Assembly (NCBI GenBank): GCA_020635905.1
Contig: JACJYV010000002.1
Span: 1,054,001-1,118,000 of the forward strand
Origin: Bacteroidia bacterium
GTDB taxonomy: Bacteria > Bacteroidota > Bacteroidia > J057 > JADKCL01
Direction of reading: 5' to 3'
DNA: 64,000 nucleotides
Shown one piece after another: positions 15,635-24,717 of this stretch (the first letter of the stretch is position 1; each line of letters starts with the position of its first letter). A program made the position numbers and the translations under genes. Below the pieces are notes generated by a model. The model was not told the origin of the DNA. It did no database searches and was given only the letters and a program-made list of their open reading frames with translations.

Positions 15635-16807
15635 TCAGACTTCGTTGGGATGGACCTGATCGAGGAAAAATTTCCCAACCAGGTTGCAAATATGCTCGAT
15701 TTCGTGGTTTTGAATGCTGTAATACAAAGGCAAGCGAACGAGGCGCTGGCTTTCCAGTTGGGTATGCTGGTCGCTGCCGTGAAAACGACTGGTTTTCAAT
15801 CCGAATTCTGTATCATGAAGCGGAACGTAATGAAAAGTAGCCAGTGCGCCTTTCCGCCTGAAAAACTCGCTGAAGGCATCCCGCTGGGCCTTGTTTTGCA
15901 TTTTCAGGTAAAAAATATGCGCATTATGGTGGGTATCTGACGGAATCTGAGGCAAATTAAACCCAAATTTTTCAGCCAGGGGTTTGAGACGGTGGAAATA
16001 AAAATTCCAGTCAGACAGTCTTTTTTGTGTGATTTCTAAGGCTTTTTCAAGTTGCCCGTAAAGATAGGCCGCCTGAATTTCCGACAATTTGAAATTCGAA
16101 CCCAGGTCAACCCAGTGATAGAAGTTGGATTTTCCGGCCAGAAACTGTTTTTTGTTGGTGCCATTTTCAAATAAAATATCCGCCCGGTCGATGAAACGGT
16201 CGTCATTGAGGATCAATAATCCTCCCTGGATACAGGTCAGGTTTTTCATCTGATCAAAACTGATGCAGCCCAGATCTCCCATGGTGCCGAGGTATTTTCC
16301 CTGATATTTTGCCATTATCCCCTGGGCCGCATCCTCTACCAGATAAAGACCGTGCTTTTGGGTAAGGGCCTGCATTGCTTCCATGTCGCAACTGACGCCT
16401 GCATAATGCACCACCACAATGGCCTTGGTTTTGGGAGTGATGGCCGCCTCAATCAGATTGGGATCCAGATTCATGTCTTCCCGTCTTACATCCGTAAAAA
16501 CGGGAATTGCGCCCCGCAAGACAAAGGCATTGGCCGCAGAAACAAAGGCATAGGAGGGCAAAATCACCTCGTCGCCGGGCTGGATGTCGAGCAGGAGGGC
16601 CGACAATTCCAGTGAATGGGTGCAGGATTTGGTCAGTAAAACGGGCTTTCCATATTCACTTTCAAACCATTCCGTGCAAAGCTGGGTGTATTTTCCCTCG
16701 TTGAGCAGCCCGGGATTATTGAGCAGGTTGTCCACGTGAATCCGTTCATTCCCGGTAAAAGTGGGGATGTTCAGGGGAATTTGAATGGATGGAATTTTGG
16801 AATTCAC
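15635..16807 (-). CDS. wecE: dTDP-4-amino-4,6-dideoxygalactose transaminase (WecE/RffA type)
   Basis: 390 residues of the DegT/DnrJ/EryC1/StrS fold-type I PLP aminotransferases. Visible motifs are PGDEVILPSYAFVSAANAFVLRG, the cofactor aspartate D159 in LVEDAAQ, and the Schiff-base lysine K188 in ISFDQMKNL. The opening NIPTFTGNE and the NPGLLNEGKYT segment fit the WecE/RffA subgroup, which aminates dTDP-4-keto-6-deoxyglucose to dTDP-Fuc4N. The neighbouring GNAT gene fits the next step (N-acetylation to Fuc4NAc). The gene sits in a minus-strand operon with GNAT, GT2 and radical SAM genes. The rmlA/rmlB precursors are not in the window. Confidence 0.85.
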   Translation of the reverse strand: MNSKIPSIQIPLNIPTFTGNERIHVDNLLNNPGLLNEGKYTQLCTEWFESEYGKPVLLTKSCTHSLELSALLLDIQPGDEVILPSYAFVSAANAFVLRGAIPVFTDVRREDMNLDPNLIEAAITPKTKAIVVVHYAGVSCDMEAMQALTQKHGLYLVEDAAQGIMAKYQGKYLGTMGDLGCISFDQMKNLTCIQGGLLILNDDRFIDRADILFENGTNKKQFLAGKSNFYHWVDLGSNFKLSEIQAAYLYGQLEKALEITQKRLSDWNFYFHRLKPLAEKFGFNLPQIPSDTHHNAHIFYLKMQNKAQRDAFSEFFRRKGALATFHYVPLHDTEFGLKTSRFHGSDQHTQLESQRLVRLPLYYSIQNHEIEHICNLVGKFFLDQVHPNEV

Positions 16808-16833
16808 CCCTGAAAATAGTAAAAATATCCCGT

Positions 16834-17853
16834 TCAGGTGGGAATGTTTTGCGCAAGGTAACCCGCCCAGCCATGAGCGTGGAATTCTCCATTTTGTCCG
16901 CGCAGGGTGAATATTATTCTACCCCCCTTTTCATGGGTTTGGATGCGTGAAAACCAACATTGGTCAGCGGAAAGGCCATGAGAAACAGGGTGAAATTTGC
17001 CTTCGTGGATTTGAATTTGATCTGGAATGGCTTTCCTCAGCATGCTGAGGGCCTTTTCCAGGTTGTCAACGGGTTCTTTCAATTGAATGACTTCCTTTTT
17101 GCCCCAGTTTAATAAAGGGTTCAGGGTAAGGTTGAGGTAGGTACCCACGGGGCGGGCCTGGGTTTGTAAAATGGGCCGCAGGCTGGAAAAATTCTGGAAA
17201 ACTACATCGTTTTCAAAGTACTTCAACCCCTGTCCACGGGCATAATCCTGCAAAAAACGCATGATCTCGCGGGCGTAGCCCTTGCCTCTGTATTCGGGCA
17301 AGATGCCATACAGAATTCCTTCAAAGGCTTCGCCTTCGTGGTTTCCAAGGACAAAACCGAGCCAGTTTTGACTTTTTCTGAGCAACCAGCAACGTCCGTT
17401 GGGACGTTGGACGGGGTGAAATCCGGTCGCATACAGGGCGCTGGCCCTGACAAATTTTTCAGCAGGAATGAGGAAATCAATCTCAGGATTGGGATAATTG
17501 GTGGCGGTACGGGCCTCAACCACGGTTTTGACCAAAGGCATAAATTCTGCTTCCAGATCGGGGGTATAGGGGATAAATTCAATTTCACCCGTCACTTTTT
17601 CCGAAATGGTTTGAGTCAGATCAACCTGATTGCGAACGATGATGCTGTAAATCTGCCAGGGAAATCCTGTGGCGTCCAGATTCTGGAAAAGGGGCTCCCA
17701 GGTGGAATTGACCTTCAGTTTGCACAGGTCGAATTCCCCCGCCAGGATTTCACGGACCAGGGTCCGTGGATCAAAATTTTCCAGACGGTCAGTCCGGGCG
17801 ACTTTCAGGCCCAGAATTTCGCTTTCCTGAGAAGAAAAATGCAGGATGTTCAT
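16834..17853 (-). CDS. GNAT N-acetyltransferase, probable dTDP-Fuc4N acetyltransferase (WecD-like)
   Basis: 339 residues. The acetyl-CoA-binding motif of GNAT enzymes is PEYRGKGYAREIMRFLQDYA in the second half, preceded by GFVLGNHEGEAFEGILYGIL. The N-terminal half resembles the extra domain of WecD/RffC-like sugar-nucleotide acetyltransferases. A WecE-like aminotransferase lies 26 bp downstream and a GT2 gene overlaps its start by 4 bp. The likely role is acetylation of the 4-amino group made by WecE. Specificity is inferred from context. The C-terminal 80 residues after the GNAT fold are of unknown purpose. Confidence 0.75.
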   Translation of the reverse strand: MNILHFSSQESEILGLKVARTDRLENFDPRTLVREILAGEFDLCKLKVNSTWEPLFQNLDATGFPWQIYSIIVRNQVDLTQTISEKVTGEIEFIPYTPDLEAEFMPLVKTVVEARTATNYPNPEIDFLIPAEKFVRASALYATGFHPVQRPNGRCWLLRKSQNWLGFVLGNHEGEAFEGILYGILPEYRGKGYAREIMRFLQDYARGQGLKYFENDVVFQNFSSLRPILQTQARPVGTYLNLTLNPLLNWGKKEVIQLKEPVDNLEKALSMLRKAIPDQIQIHEGKFHPVSHGLSADQCWFSRIQTHEKGGRIIFTLRGQNGEFHAHGWAGYLAQNIPT

Positions 17854-18725
17854 TCAGTCAACTCCTCAATCTGATAATTTACCTTGCGGCCCTTTTTCAG
17901 TTTAGTATGCAAAATAGACCCAATTAACAGAAGTAAAAGGGTTCCACCCAGAAAAATACTGGACCAGAGTTCTGGTTTCTCTATTTCATGGAGAAAATAT
18001 CTGGCCCAAAAGAATAATGTACCCGGCAAAAAGAGAAAGAAAAGGGTGATGATGGTGTTTTTGGTCATGTAGAGGATGAACGGGCGGTAATACCTGACCA
18101 GTTTGGTCAGGGAATAGCCAGAGGAGCCCGCTTTGCGGGCTTCGTGTCTGACCTGGATGTGGGACATCTGCTTTGGCGAAATTTCCCATAGATAAAAAAG
18201 ATGTTTGCCTGATCCTTCCTGAAACAGCTCCCTGTCCATCAATCTCAAAGTGGTGAAAAAGTTGATTTTGCGGTATTTTCGCATGAAAACAGAATGAAAA
18301 AAGAATTTCCCCAGGCCCACCCAAAAGTCGTGCGAAGGGCCATGTTTTCTATCTTCAGGGTCTCCAAATACGATTTTTGCACCCGTTTTTTTCTTTTGGG
18401 CGATTAATTTGGGCAACTCTTCGGGTGGATACTGCAGGTCGTCGTCGAGGGTGAAAATGAATTTCCCCCGGGCGTTTGCCATTCCGCAGGTGGTGGCGGC
18501 AATTTGTCCTGAATTTTCCTTCAGGCGAATTCCCCTTACTCTGCCTTCCTTCAGACTTTTCAATATTTCCCAGGAATCATCCGTGCTGCGATCATCCACC
18601 AGAATGATTTCAAATTCTTCTCCCAAATTCTCAAAAGTATGAACCAGCCTCTCTACCAACTCAGCAAGGGTGGCAGCGCTATTGTACACAGGCACTACGA
18701 TACTGTATTGTGGGCTGCCGGTCAT
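17850..18725 (-). CDS. Family 2 glycosyltransferase with two C-terminal membrane helices
   Basis: 291 residues. The GT2 fold is shown by YSIVVPVYNSAATLAELVERL, the nucleotide-binding DDRSTDDSW, and the DxD-type TLDDDLQYPPEE. Two hydrophobic segments near the end (about 215-240 and 250-272) anchor it in the inner membrane, as in undecaprenyl-phosphate or dolichol-phosphate-type transferases (ArnC/GtrB/DPM1 group). It probably loads a sugar onto a lipid carrier. The coding sequence overlaps the GNAT gene by 4 bp (translational coupling), which ties it to the amino-sugar genes. Confidence 0.85.
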   Translation of the reverse strand: MTGSPQYSIVVPVYNSAATLAELVERLVHTFENLGEEFEIILVDDRSTDDSWEILKSLKEGRVRGIRLKENSGQIAATTCGMANARGKFIFTLDDDLQYPPEELPKLIAQKKKTGAKIVFGDPEDRKHGPSHDFWVGLGKFFFHSVFMRKYRKINFFTTLRLMDRELFQEGSGKHLFYLWEISPKQMSHIQVRHEARKAGSSGYSLTKLVRYYRPFILYMTKNTIITLFFLFLPGTLFFWARYFLHEIEKPELWSSIFLGGTLLLLLIGSILHTKLKKGRKVNYQIEELTE

Positions 18726-18782
18726 GGGGTTCCCTTTACCTGGCCTTGACGACTCATTGGGGTTGGGGGGGGCACCAATAAA

Positions 18783-20291
18783 TTATACAGCACTTTCCGT
18801 TTTGGAAGGATAAAACTGCGCTTTTCCTTCAGTCACGGAGACGTTGGCCGGGGTATTCTGGGTGGAAAATTTATTTTTTGACCAAACCCGCAACACCTGA
18901 TACACCTGTTTCCAGGTCAGGTTGATGTATTTGTTGAGGTAGTACAGATAATACACCCCAAAGAGGGCTTCCAGGGCAAAACGGGCGTTCCAATCCACCA
19001 GTTTCAGGAGAGGTTTTTTCATCCAGGGAAAGCTCACGATCAGAGAAAATACCCTTTGCAGGTTGATTCGTTTCTGCAAATCTTTATTGTCCTCGTCGTA
19101 ACGGTCGTAAAAGGAGACGCCAAGCTCTTCAGAAACAGATTCTGTGAAGAATTTGTGCTCGACCGCGTACTGTTGCAATTCTGTGTTGGGGTAAGGCTGA
19201 TAGACGAAGCAATTCGCATAATAGGGCTTGATCCTGAGGTTCAGTTCGAGGGTTTCGAGCGCCATTTCATAGGTTTCGCCCGGGAGACCGATCATGTTGA
19301 GTGTCAGGTATTTGATGCCATATTTGCGGGCCAGGTCAGCGGCGAGGATGATGTCCTCGTTTTTGGTTTCCCGTTTCATGACCGTATTGCGGTATTCTTC
19401 GTTACCACATTCCACGGCCAGCCCGAGCAGCCCGTGGTTGGTATTGGCCAGGTCAGCTACATATTCCTCCTTCATGAATCGCTCGATGCGAATAGCGCCC
19501 GCCCATTTCAGGGTGCCGTTTTTCAGGGCTGAAATGCCCCTTAGAATCTTGCGGGTGCGGGTACGATTATTGCCAAAGTGGTCTTCCACAAACTGCACCT
19601 GGGTCTTGACCGGCGACCATTCCAGGCATTGAGCGACCTCGGCGAGGATATTTTCGGCAGAACGCTGGCGAACAAAATTTCCCTGGCCTTTGAAAATCTC
19701 CTTGGCTGTGGGAATAAAGCAGTAGGAGCAGGTATAAGGGCAGCCACGGCTGCCCATGAGTGGAAATGTGGTACGCGACTCGATGGACGGATATTTCCAG
19801 TACATCTGGCGATCAGGAAAAGGGAGCTCGTCCAGCGGGTCGATCAGCTTGGCTTTGTCTGTACGTTTGATAGACCCGTCTTTTTCCTTGAACCAAAGTC
19901 CCTCAATGGAGGTGTCGATCTGGCCTGCATCAAGGGAATCACAGAGGCGGCCCATGGCAATTTCCCCTTCTCCCGTACAAATCATATCCACGGCGTCAAA
20001 TTCAATGGTTTTCTGGGGATTGGTATACACGTGAACGCCCCCAAAAATGATGGGAACATCCATATTTTCCTTGATTTTGCGGGCCATGTTGATGGACCAT
20101 TTGAAGCTGCCTGTCAGGGTGGAAAATCCAATCAGGTCGGGTTTGGCTTCGGCAAGCTTTTCAAATAATTGAGGCTCCAGCGCCTCAATCAGGACGTCAC
20201 AGGAGTGCCCCTTCGATTGAATGTAGGAGCTGATATACATAACCCCGAAGTATTCGTAAGCTATGTCCTGGACAAATATGACTTTGGCCAT
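18783..20291 (-). CDS. B12-binding-domain radical SAM protein
   Basis: 502 residues. Residues 1-130 form a Rossmann-like cobalamin-binding region (PDLIGFSTLTGSF, IIFGGVHVYTNP, ICTGEGE) without an obvious DxHxxG motif. The radical SAM cluster motif is C184-x3-C188-x2-C191 in SRGCPYTCSYC, with the later strand LTLNMIGLPGET. This is class B-like architecture, used for C-methylation or other difficult C-C chemistry. It is the first gene of a probable operon with GT2, GNAT, WecE and haloperoxidase genes, so a modified glycan or lipid carrier is a plausible substrate. The reaction cannot be read from the sequence. Confidence 0.85.
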   Translation of the reverse strand: MAKVIFVQDIAYEYFGVMYISSYIQSKGHSCDVLIEALEPQLFEKLAEAKPDLIGFSTLTGSFKWSINMARKIKENMDVPIIFGGVHVYTNPQKTIEFDAVDMICTGEGEIAMGRLCDSLDAGQIDTSIEGLWFKEKDGSIKRTDKAKLIDPLDELPFPDRQMYWKYPSIESRTTFPLMGSRGCPYTCSYCFIPTAKEIFKGQGNFVRQRSAENILAEVAQCLEWSPVKTQVQFVEDHFGNNRTRTRKILRGISALKNGTLKWAGAIRIERFMKEEYVADLANTNHGLLGLAVECGNEEYRNTVMKRETKNEDIILAADLARKYGIKYLTLNMIGLPGETYEMALETLELNLRIKPYYANCFVYQPYPNTELQQYAVEHKFFTESVSEELGVSFYDRYDEDNKDLQKRINLQRVFSLIVSFPWMKKPLLKLVDWNARFALEALFGVYYLYYLNKYINLTWKQVYQVLRVWSKNKFSTQNTPANVSVTEGKAQFYPSKTESAV

Positions 20292-20395
20292 AATTTTATA
20301 TTAAGGACTTAATTGGACCGTTTTTGAACCGTACTAAAATTACTTAATATGCATTAGGATAAAAAATCCTTTTGTGGAAATGAGTTATTCTGGAA

Positions 20396-22129
20396 ATGAG
20401 GCCTAAGGAGGTCAGATCAGGAGGTCCTTCAACTTTTGGATGGGACCCGGGAAAAGGAATGGTTCCATTTCTGTTTTATTTATTGTTTTTCCTGGCCCTC
20501 TTTCTGCAGTTTCCTTTGTCCGGGTCCCTGCCCGGGAATATGGATACCTGGCTTTATCTGGCCGAATTTAACCTGTATGGAAATCAGTTGCTCAGTTTTC
20601 TGGGGTTAGCGCCAGATGCAGTGCCCAATTTTCCTGAAGGGAATATCAGTTTGTATGGTGAGCCTTGTTATGGCCCGGGGTTGGTTTTCCTGTTGGTAAA
20701 GCTTTTTGTAAGGTCTGATTTGTGGTCCTGGTATGTTTTTATTTCCCTGCTTTTCTCCTCGTCAGCATACGGTGCATTTCTGCTGGCAGATGAGTTTGTG
20801 AAGGACAAAAAATCTTCCCTGCTGGCTGGGTTTTTTTTCGCCTCCTCCAATTTTGCCCTGGCCTCCCTGGATCAACCCAATGCATTTGCCTTTTTTCCCG
20901 CTTTTGTGTGTCTCACTTTTTTGATTCGTTTTTTGAAAAGGCAAAAAAGGAATCACCTGATCTGGGCCATGCTGGCGGGCGGGCTGCAGGTCTGGTTTTC
21001 GAGCTATATTTTCGTTTTCCTTTCCCTGATTATGGGTTTAATCCTGCTTTCCCGCTTCAGGGCAATTTGGAAAAACAGACCAGTTTGGGCTCCTTTATTG
21101 ACCTGGAGTTGGATTTTCATTTTGTTGGCCCTTCCTTTTGTCTGGCTTTTTGTTTGGAAGTCCCGAATGCCAGAGGTTTACCGTGAAATCCATACCCTTG
21201 ACCTGCTTCAGTTATTAAGTCTGGACCCGATCGATCTTTTACGACCTTTGCCCCGAAACCTGATCTATCCAGCCCAGAGTCAATTTGAGGGAACTGAATT
21301 ATACCAATGGCGATCGGCCCATTTGGGAATTCTGGTCTGGATATTTGCCATTTTGGGAGTTTGGAAATCGGGGAAAACCAATTTTGGTTGGGTTTTGGTG
21401 GGACTTGCCGGGCTGTTTCTTGCCATGGGGCCTTTGGTTGAATTGGGGAATTATCAAATCAACTCCCCCATGAAATGGATATACCTTTGGATTCCTCCCT
21501 TGAAGTACCTTAAGCATATCAGCCGGGCCTTTTTTATGTGCTCACTGGCTCTATCTTTTTTCGCAGCTGAGGGTGTTTTGGTGATTTCGCAAAGGTTTGG
21601 GAAACGATTCTTTGGGGCGGTTTTGTTGATTTTGTTGATTTTCTGGATTGAAAATGTTCCTGCGGGGTTGGAGAAATTTTCTTCCCGAAAATTTTTGGAC
21701 CTTCCCCCGGAACTGACCGACAAACTGCGATCCAATCGGGAGGGTACAGTCCTTTTTCTCCCAGCTTACGCTCCGTTTTTTCCTGAGGAAAATTCCCCCG
21801 AAAAGGAATACGAAAACGGACGCAGGATGGAATACATTTACATGTACTGGCAAACCCAAATTATGCATAACAGTCCCAATGCGGCCAACAGCTACATTCC
21901 AGTGCAAAGGCAAAAGCTGCAGGAGGAAATTGATTTGTTTCGCGAAAGTGGAAATCCATCCAGGCTGATTAACCTCAATCAGTTGGGTTGGGTCGTAGTT
22001 TCAAAATCTGCTTCCTTGTGGAATGGAGATAATCTGGTCGAAAAATTTCTGTCTCCGGGCCTGGGGCAATTGGAATTCAGCAATGAGAAATTTGCCCTTA
22101 TCAGGGTGATAAAGGGGCCATTTCCCTGA
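20396..22129 (+). CDS. Polytopic membrane protein, GT-C-like, unknown function
   Basis: 577 residues with about ten hydrophobic helices (for example FLFYLLFFLALFLQF, LIMGLILLSRF, WIFILLALPFVWLFVW, AVLLILLIFW) and a soluble C-terminal part of about 130 residues. The loop after the first helix holds an acidic site (GNMDTWLYLAEFN) in the position where GT-C glycosyltransferases keep catalytic aspartates. Such proteins use lipid-linked sugars on the outer face of the inner membrane, or have YfhO-like roles. The surrounding glycan genes support this, but no family is firmly recognised. The last 29 bp overlap a convergent gene of similar design. Confidence 0.7.
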   Translation: MRPKEVRSGGPSTFGWDPGKGMVPFLFYLLFFLALFLQFPLSGSLPGNMDTWLYLAEFNLYGNQLLSFLGLAPDAVPNFPEGNISLYGEPCYGPGLVFLLVKLFVRSDLWSWYVFISLLFSSSAYGAFLLADEFVKDKKSSLLAGFFFASSNFALASLDQPNAFAFFPAFVCLTFLIRFLKRQKRNHLIWAMLAGGLQVWFSSYIFVFLSLIMGLILLSRFRAIWKNRPVWAPLLTWSWIFILLALPFVWLFVWKSRMPEVYREIHTLDLLQLLSLDPIDLLRPLPRNLIYPAQSQFEGTELYQWRSAHLGILVWIFAILGVWKSGKTNFGWVLVGLAGLFLAMGPLVELGNYQINSPMKWIYLWIPPLKYLKHISRAFFMCSLALSFFAAEGVLVISQRFGKRFFGAVLLILLIFWIENVPAGLEKFSSRKFLDLPPELTDKLRSNREGTVLFLPAYAPFFPEENSPEKEYENGRRMEYIYMYWQTQIMHNSPNAANSYIPVQRQKLQEEIDLFRESGNPSRLINLNQLGWVVVSKSASLWNGDNLVEKFLSPGLGQLEFSNEKFALIRVIKGPFP

Positions 22130-23909
22130 ACTGATAATAATCAAAGTCCATAGGTTCCTGAAAAAAAGAGTACCGGATTTGGGACAGGCGGGAGTCTGGA
22201 AGGATTTTCTGGAATTTGTAAGGAACGCCATAGAGAACTTCAAAATATTCCTCCAGCAGGTCAATTCTGTATTTTGAATGGACAAAAACCACATTTTCCC
22301 GGTTTTCATAGAGACAGGAAAAAAATTCGGGCCAGTCGTTTTGAGGGCAAATTTGTTTTTGTGATTCCAGAAAAGAGTGCATGATCTGAGACCAGTATTC
22401 GCCAAACGCCAGGTTTTTATTTTGGGGGGCTATAGGTTGATGGCACGCAAGCGGCTTTCCATGGAGGGCCGACATAGTCAGGATGTCATATAAAAGGATT
22501 TTTCCGGGAAAAGCTTTTTTCAACTCCTGAATGGCCAGTCTTTTGGTCTCGTTTTCCTGTTTGTATTCGTCAGCCAACTGATGCAGATCCACCAATCTCC
22601 AGCTCGCCAGGACAGTCAGCGCCAGCAGAGCCACCCACTGAACTGCCTTTGGAAACCCGAAGGGTTTTGCCTCGTTGGAATGTGCTTGCAGGCCAACCCA
22701 CGATAAACTCAGGATAAAAAAGATGAGGGAAGGAGCCAGAATGCGGTCTTCCATTTTGATAAATATGGCAGGAATCAGAATGGTGCCCAGAAATAATCCT
22801 GACAACAGCCCAAATCTGATGAAAAGTTGTCTTCTGTTTCCTGATCCCTGATATAAAAATCCACCCGTCAATATGACGGAAAGGGACAACATAATCAGGT
22901 TTTTCCAAAACCAGTTTAATGAAGTATGGTACTCCCTGAAAGTGTACCTTGATTTTTCATATTCATCATACAAATTATGCCGCCAATTGCCCAGCACCCT
23001 CCCCGAAAAGGAAGAGACTGCCCCGGCCCGCTCAAAAAAGGCCTGGTCAAATTGGGTTGAATCCTGAAAATACCACATTTGCAGGGCCCTGAGCCTGATA
23101 CTGTCCTCACGCGTTGCGGGAAACCCCGGCTGATAATTCGAACCATCCAGGGTATTCCAGATGGCCGGCCATTTTTGTTCGAATTTTACTTTCTCTTCGC
23201 TTTTGAACAAAAACTCTCCTGTCTGATGTAAGAGTATGACAGACATTATTACCACAAGCACTGAAATGACCTGTTTTTTGTTTTTGGGAGAAATGAAAAA
23301 TAAAAGCAGCAGGGAAAAAAAAGCCAGGGGTATAACTGTGGTTTCGGGCCTGATCAGGTAACCGCAGACAAAAAGGAGGGTGAAAAGGAAAAATTTGAGG
23401 CTTTTTCGCGGAATTTCCCTGTCGTAAATGGCCAGATCAGCCAGACAAAAAAGTGAGGCTCCTGCGAGGAGCAAGCCAGAGCGGGTGATGTTGAGGAGAA
23501 ATACATTTTCCAACAAAATTCCCCCAAAGATTAAAAGGAGCAGAAGGGTGATTTTCCAGGGAGCGACTTTGGCCCGGGTAAGCATCCTGTTTATGAAATA
23601 AAACAGGTTGAAGACTGCGCCTAAAATTGAGACAAAGAGCAATAAACCAAACCAGGGTACGGAGGGAAATCTGGCGTAAAGCCAGGCGATTATCTGAGAA
23701 AATCCACGCAGATAAAGGTAGAAATCGGGAACTGGCCTTGCAGAAAATTCCCCTCTGAGATAGTTGTCGATGATTGAGTCATCCATCCAGCCATAATAAA
23801 ATCCGAAAGTAATCCAGGTCAGGACAAAGCAGATCAGGGGGAGAATCACCTGATTTATTGTCTGAAACGGGCTGGCTTTCAGTATATTAAAGGCTTTTAT
23901 TTCAGGCAA
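22101..23909 (-). CDS. Polytopic membrane protein, GT-C-like, unknown function
   Basis: 602 residues with roughly ten membrane helices in the first 430 residues and a soluble C-terminal domain. The first loop contains GWMDDSIIDNYLRGEFS, with a DD pair where GT-C enzymes place catalytic acids. It could be a glycosyltransferase or a polysaccharide-assembly membrane protein. It has the same size and plan as the convergent neighbour (577 residues), but I see no strong sequence identity between them. Their 3' ends overlap by 29 bp, so transcription may be mutually limiting. The function is not recognised. Confidence 0.7.
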   Translation of the reverse strand: MPEIKAFNILKASPFQTINQVILPLICFVLTWITFGFYYGWMDDSIIDNYLRGEFSARPVPDFYLYLRGFSQIIAWLYARFPSVPWFGLLLFVSILGAVFNLFYFINRMLTRAKVAPWKITLLLLLIFGGILLENVFLLNITRSGLLLAGASLFCLADLAIYDREIPRKSLKFFLFTLLFVCGYLIRPETTVIPLAFFSLLLLFFISPKNKKQVISVLVVIMSVILLHQTGEFLFKSEEKVKFEQKWPAIWNTLDGSNYQPGFPATREDSIRLRALQMWYFQDSTQFDQAFFERAGAVSSFSGRVLGNWRHNLYDEYEKSRYTFREYHTSLNWFWKNLIMLSLSVILTGGFLYQGSGNRRQLFIRFGLLSGLFLGTILIPAIFIKMEDRILAPSLIFFILSLSWVGLQAHSNEAKPFGFPKAVQWVALLALTVLASWRLVDLHQLADEYKQENETKRLAIQELKKAFPGKILLYDILTMSALHGKPLACHQPIAPQNKNLAFGEYWSQIMHSFLESQKQICPQNDWPEFFSCLYENRENVVFVHSKYRIDLLEEYFEVLYGVPYKFQKILPDSRLSQIRYSFFQEPMDFDYYQFREMAPLSP

Positions 23910-24015
23910 ATTTCAAAAAATCAAATTCCAAAAATAATCCACTGCAACTCAGGCTTTTCAAACCTGAAGGAAAGTTAACTAAATTCTTCACATCAGGAGG
24001 TTGTGGCTGACCTTG

Positions 24016-24651
24016 TTACTTCCTTCTCCCCCAAAAGAACCCTCCCAATCCCAAAATTCCCAATCCCAAAGGGAGGCCAAACACGAAAAACATGTTCAGT
24101 TGAAGCAACAGGGAAATCACCACCACCCCAACCAAAGCCAGTCCCTGCCAGGCCCAAAATGGGCGGCTGATGATGCCGGGCGCAGGGGATTGGGCGGGAA
24201 TTTTATCCGTGAAAAGAATAAGCAAAGCGGGCAAATCCCAGACCAGCAACCAGGTGGTGGCCAGCAGCATCAGTCCCGTGACCACGGGAGTGCCGTGAAA
24301 GCCGTAGGAGAGGGTGATGATAAAAATATTGAGGATGATGCCAAAAAAGATCAGTGCGCCTACGCGGGCAAATCGCTGGGTGGCCAGTAATACCCCCGCC
24401 AGGATTTGGGTCCAGCCAATGAATTTCCAGTAAAATCCAGAATCCATCATGACCCGAAAAAATTGCTGAATGGGCTCCAGATCCTGAATGGGTGCGCTGT
24501 GAGCGCCCAGCAAATCCACCTTTCCGCCCAGTTTGCCCATGCCAATGGCCGCAATGATGAAAGCCAGCCCGATCAGGTAGCGCAGGTAAATGGTGAAAAG
24601 TTGCGGCAGGGTGAATTGCTTCAGACGGGTGATTAACTTCAGGAGGGCCAT
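24016..24651 (-). CDS. DoxX-like integral membrane protein
   Basis: 211 residues with four to five membrane helices (LRYLIGLAFIIAAIG, FIGWTQILAGVLLA, VGALIFFGIILNIFIITLS, GLMLLATTWLLVWDLPALLIL, LALVGVVVISLLLQL). The order and the KFIGWTQILAGVLLATQRFARVGAL segment resemble DoxX/YkgB-type proteins. Family members have been linked to quinone or thiol redox chemistry, but the role here is unknown. The gene stands alone between an exported protein and a GT-C-like membrane protein on the same strand. Confidence 0.65.
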   Translation of the reverse strand: MALLKLITRLKQFTLPQLFTIYLRYLIGLAFIIAAIGMGKLGGKVDLLGAHSAPIQDLEPIQQFFRVMMDSGFYWKFIGWTQILAGVLLATQRFARVGALIFFGIILNIFIITLSYGFHGTPVVTGLMLLATTWLLVWDLPALLILFTDKIPAQSPAPGIISRPFWAWQGLALVGVVVISLLLQLNMFFVFGLPLGLGILGLGGFFWGRRK

Positions 24652-24717
24652 GGATTTTCTTTAGAAAGACGGGCCAGGGGAGAATTGGTTTTATGAAACT
24701 GAAAAAGCCGCCAGGTT

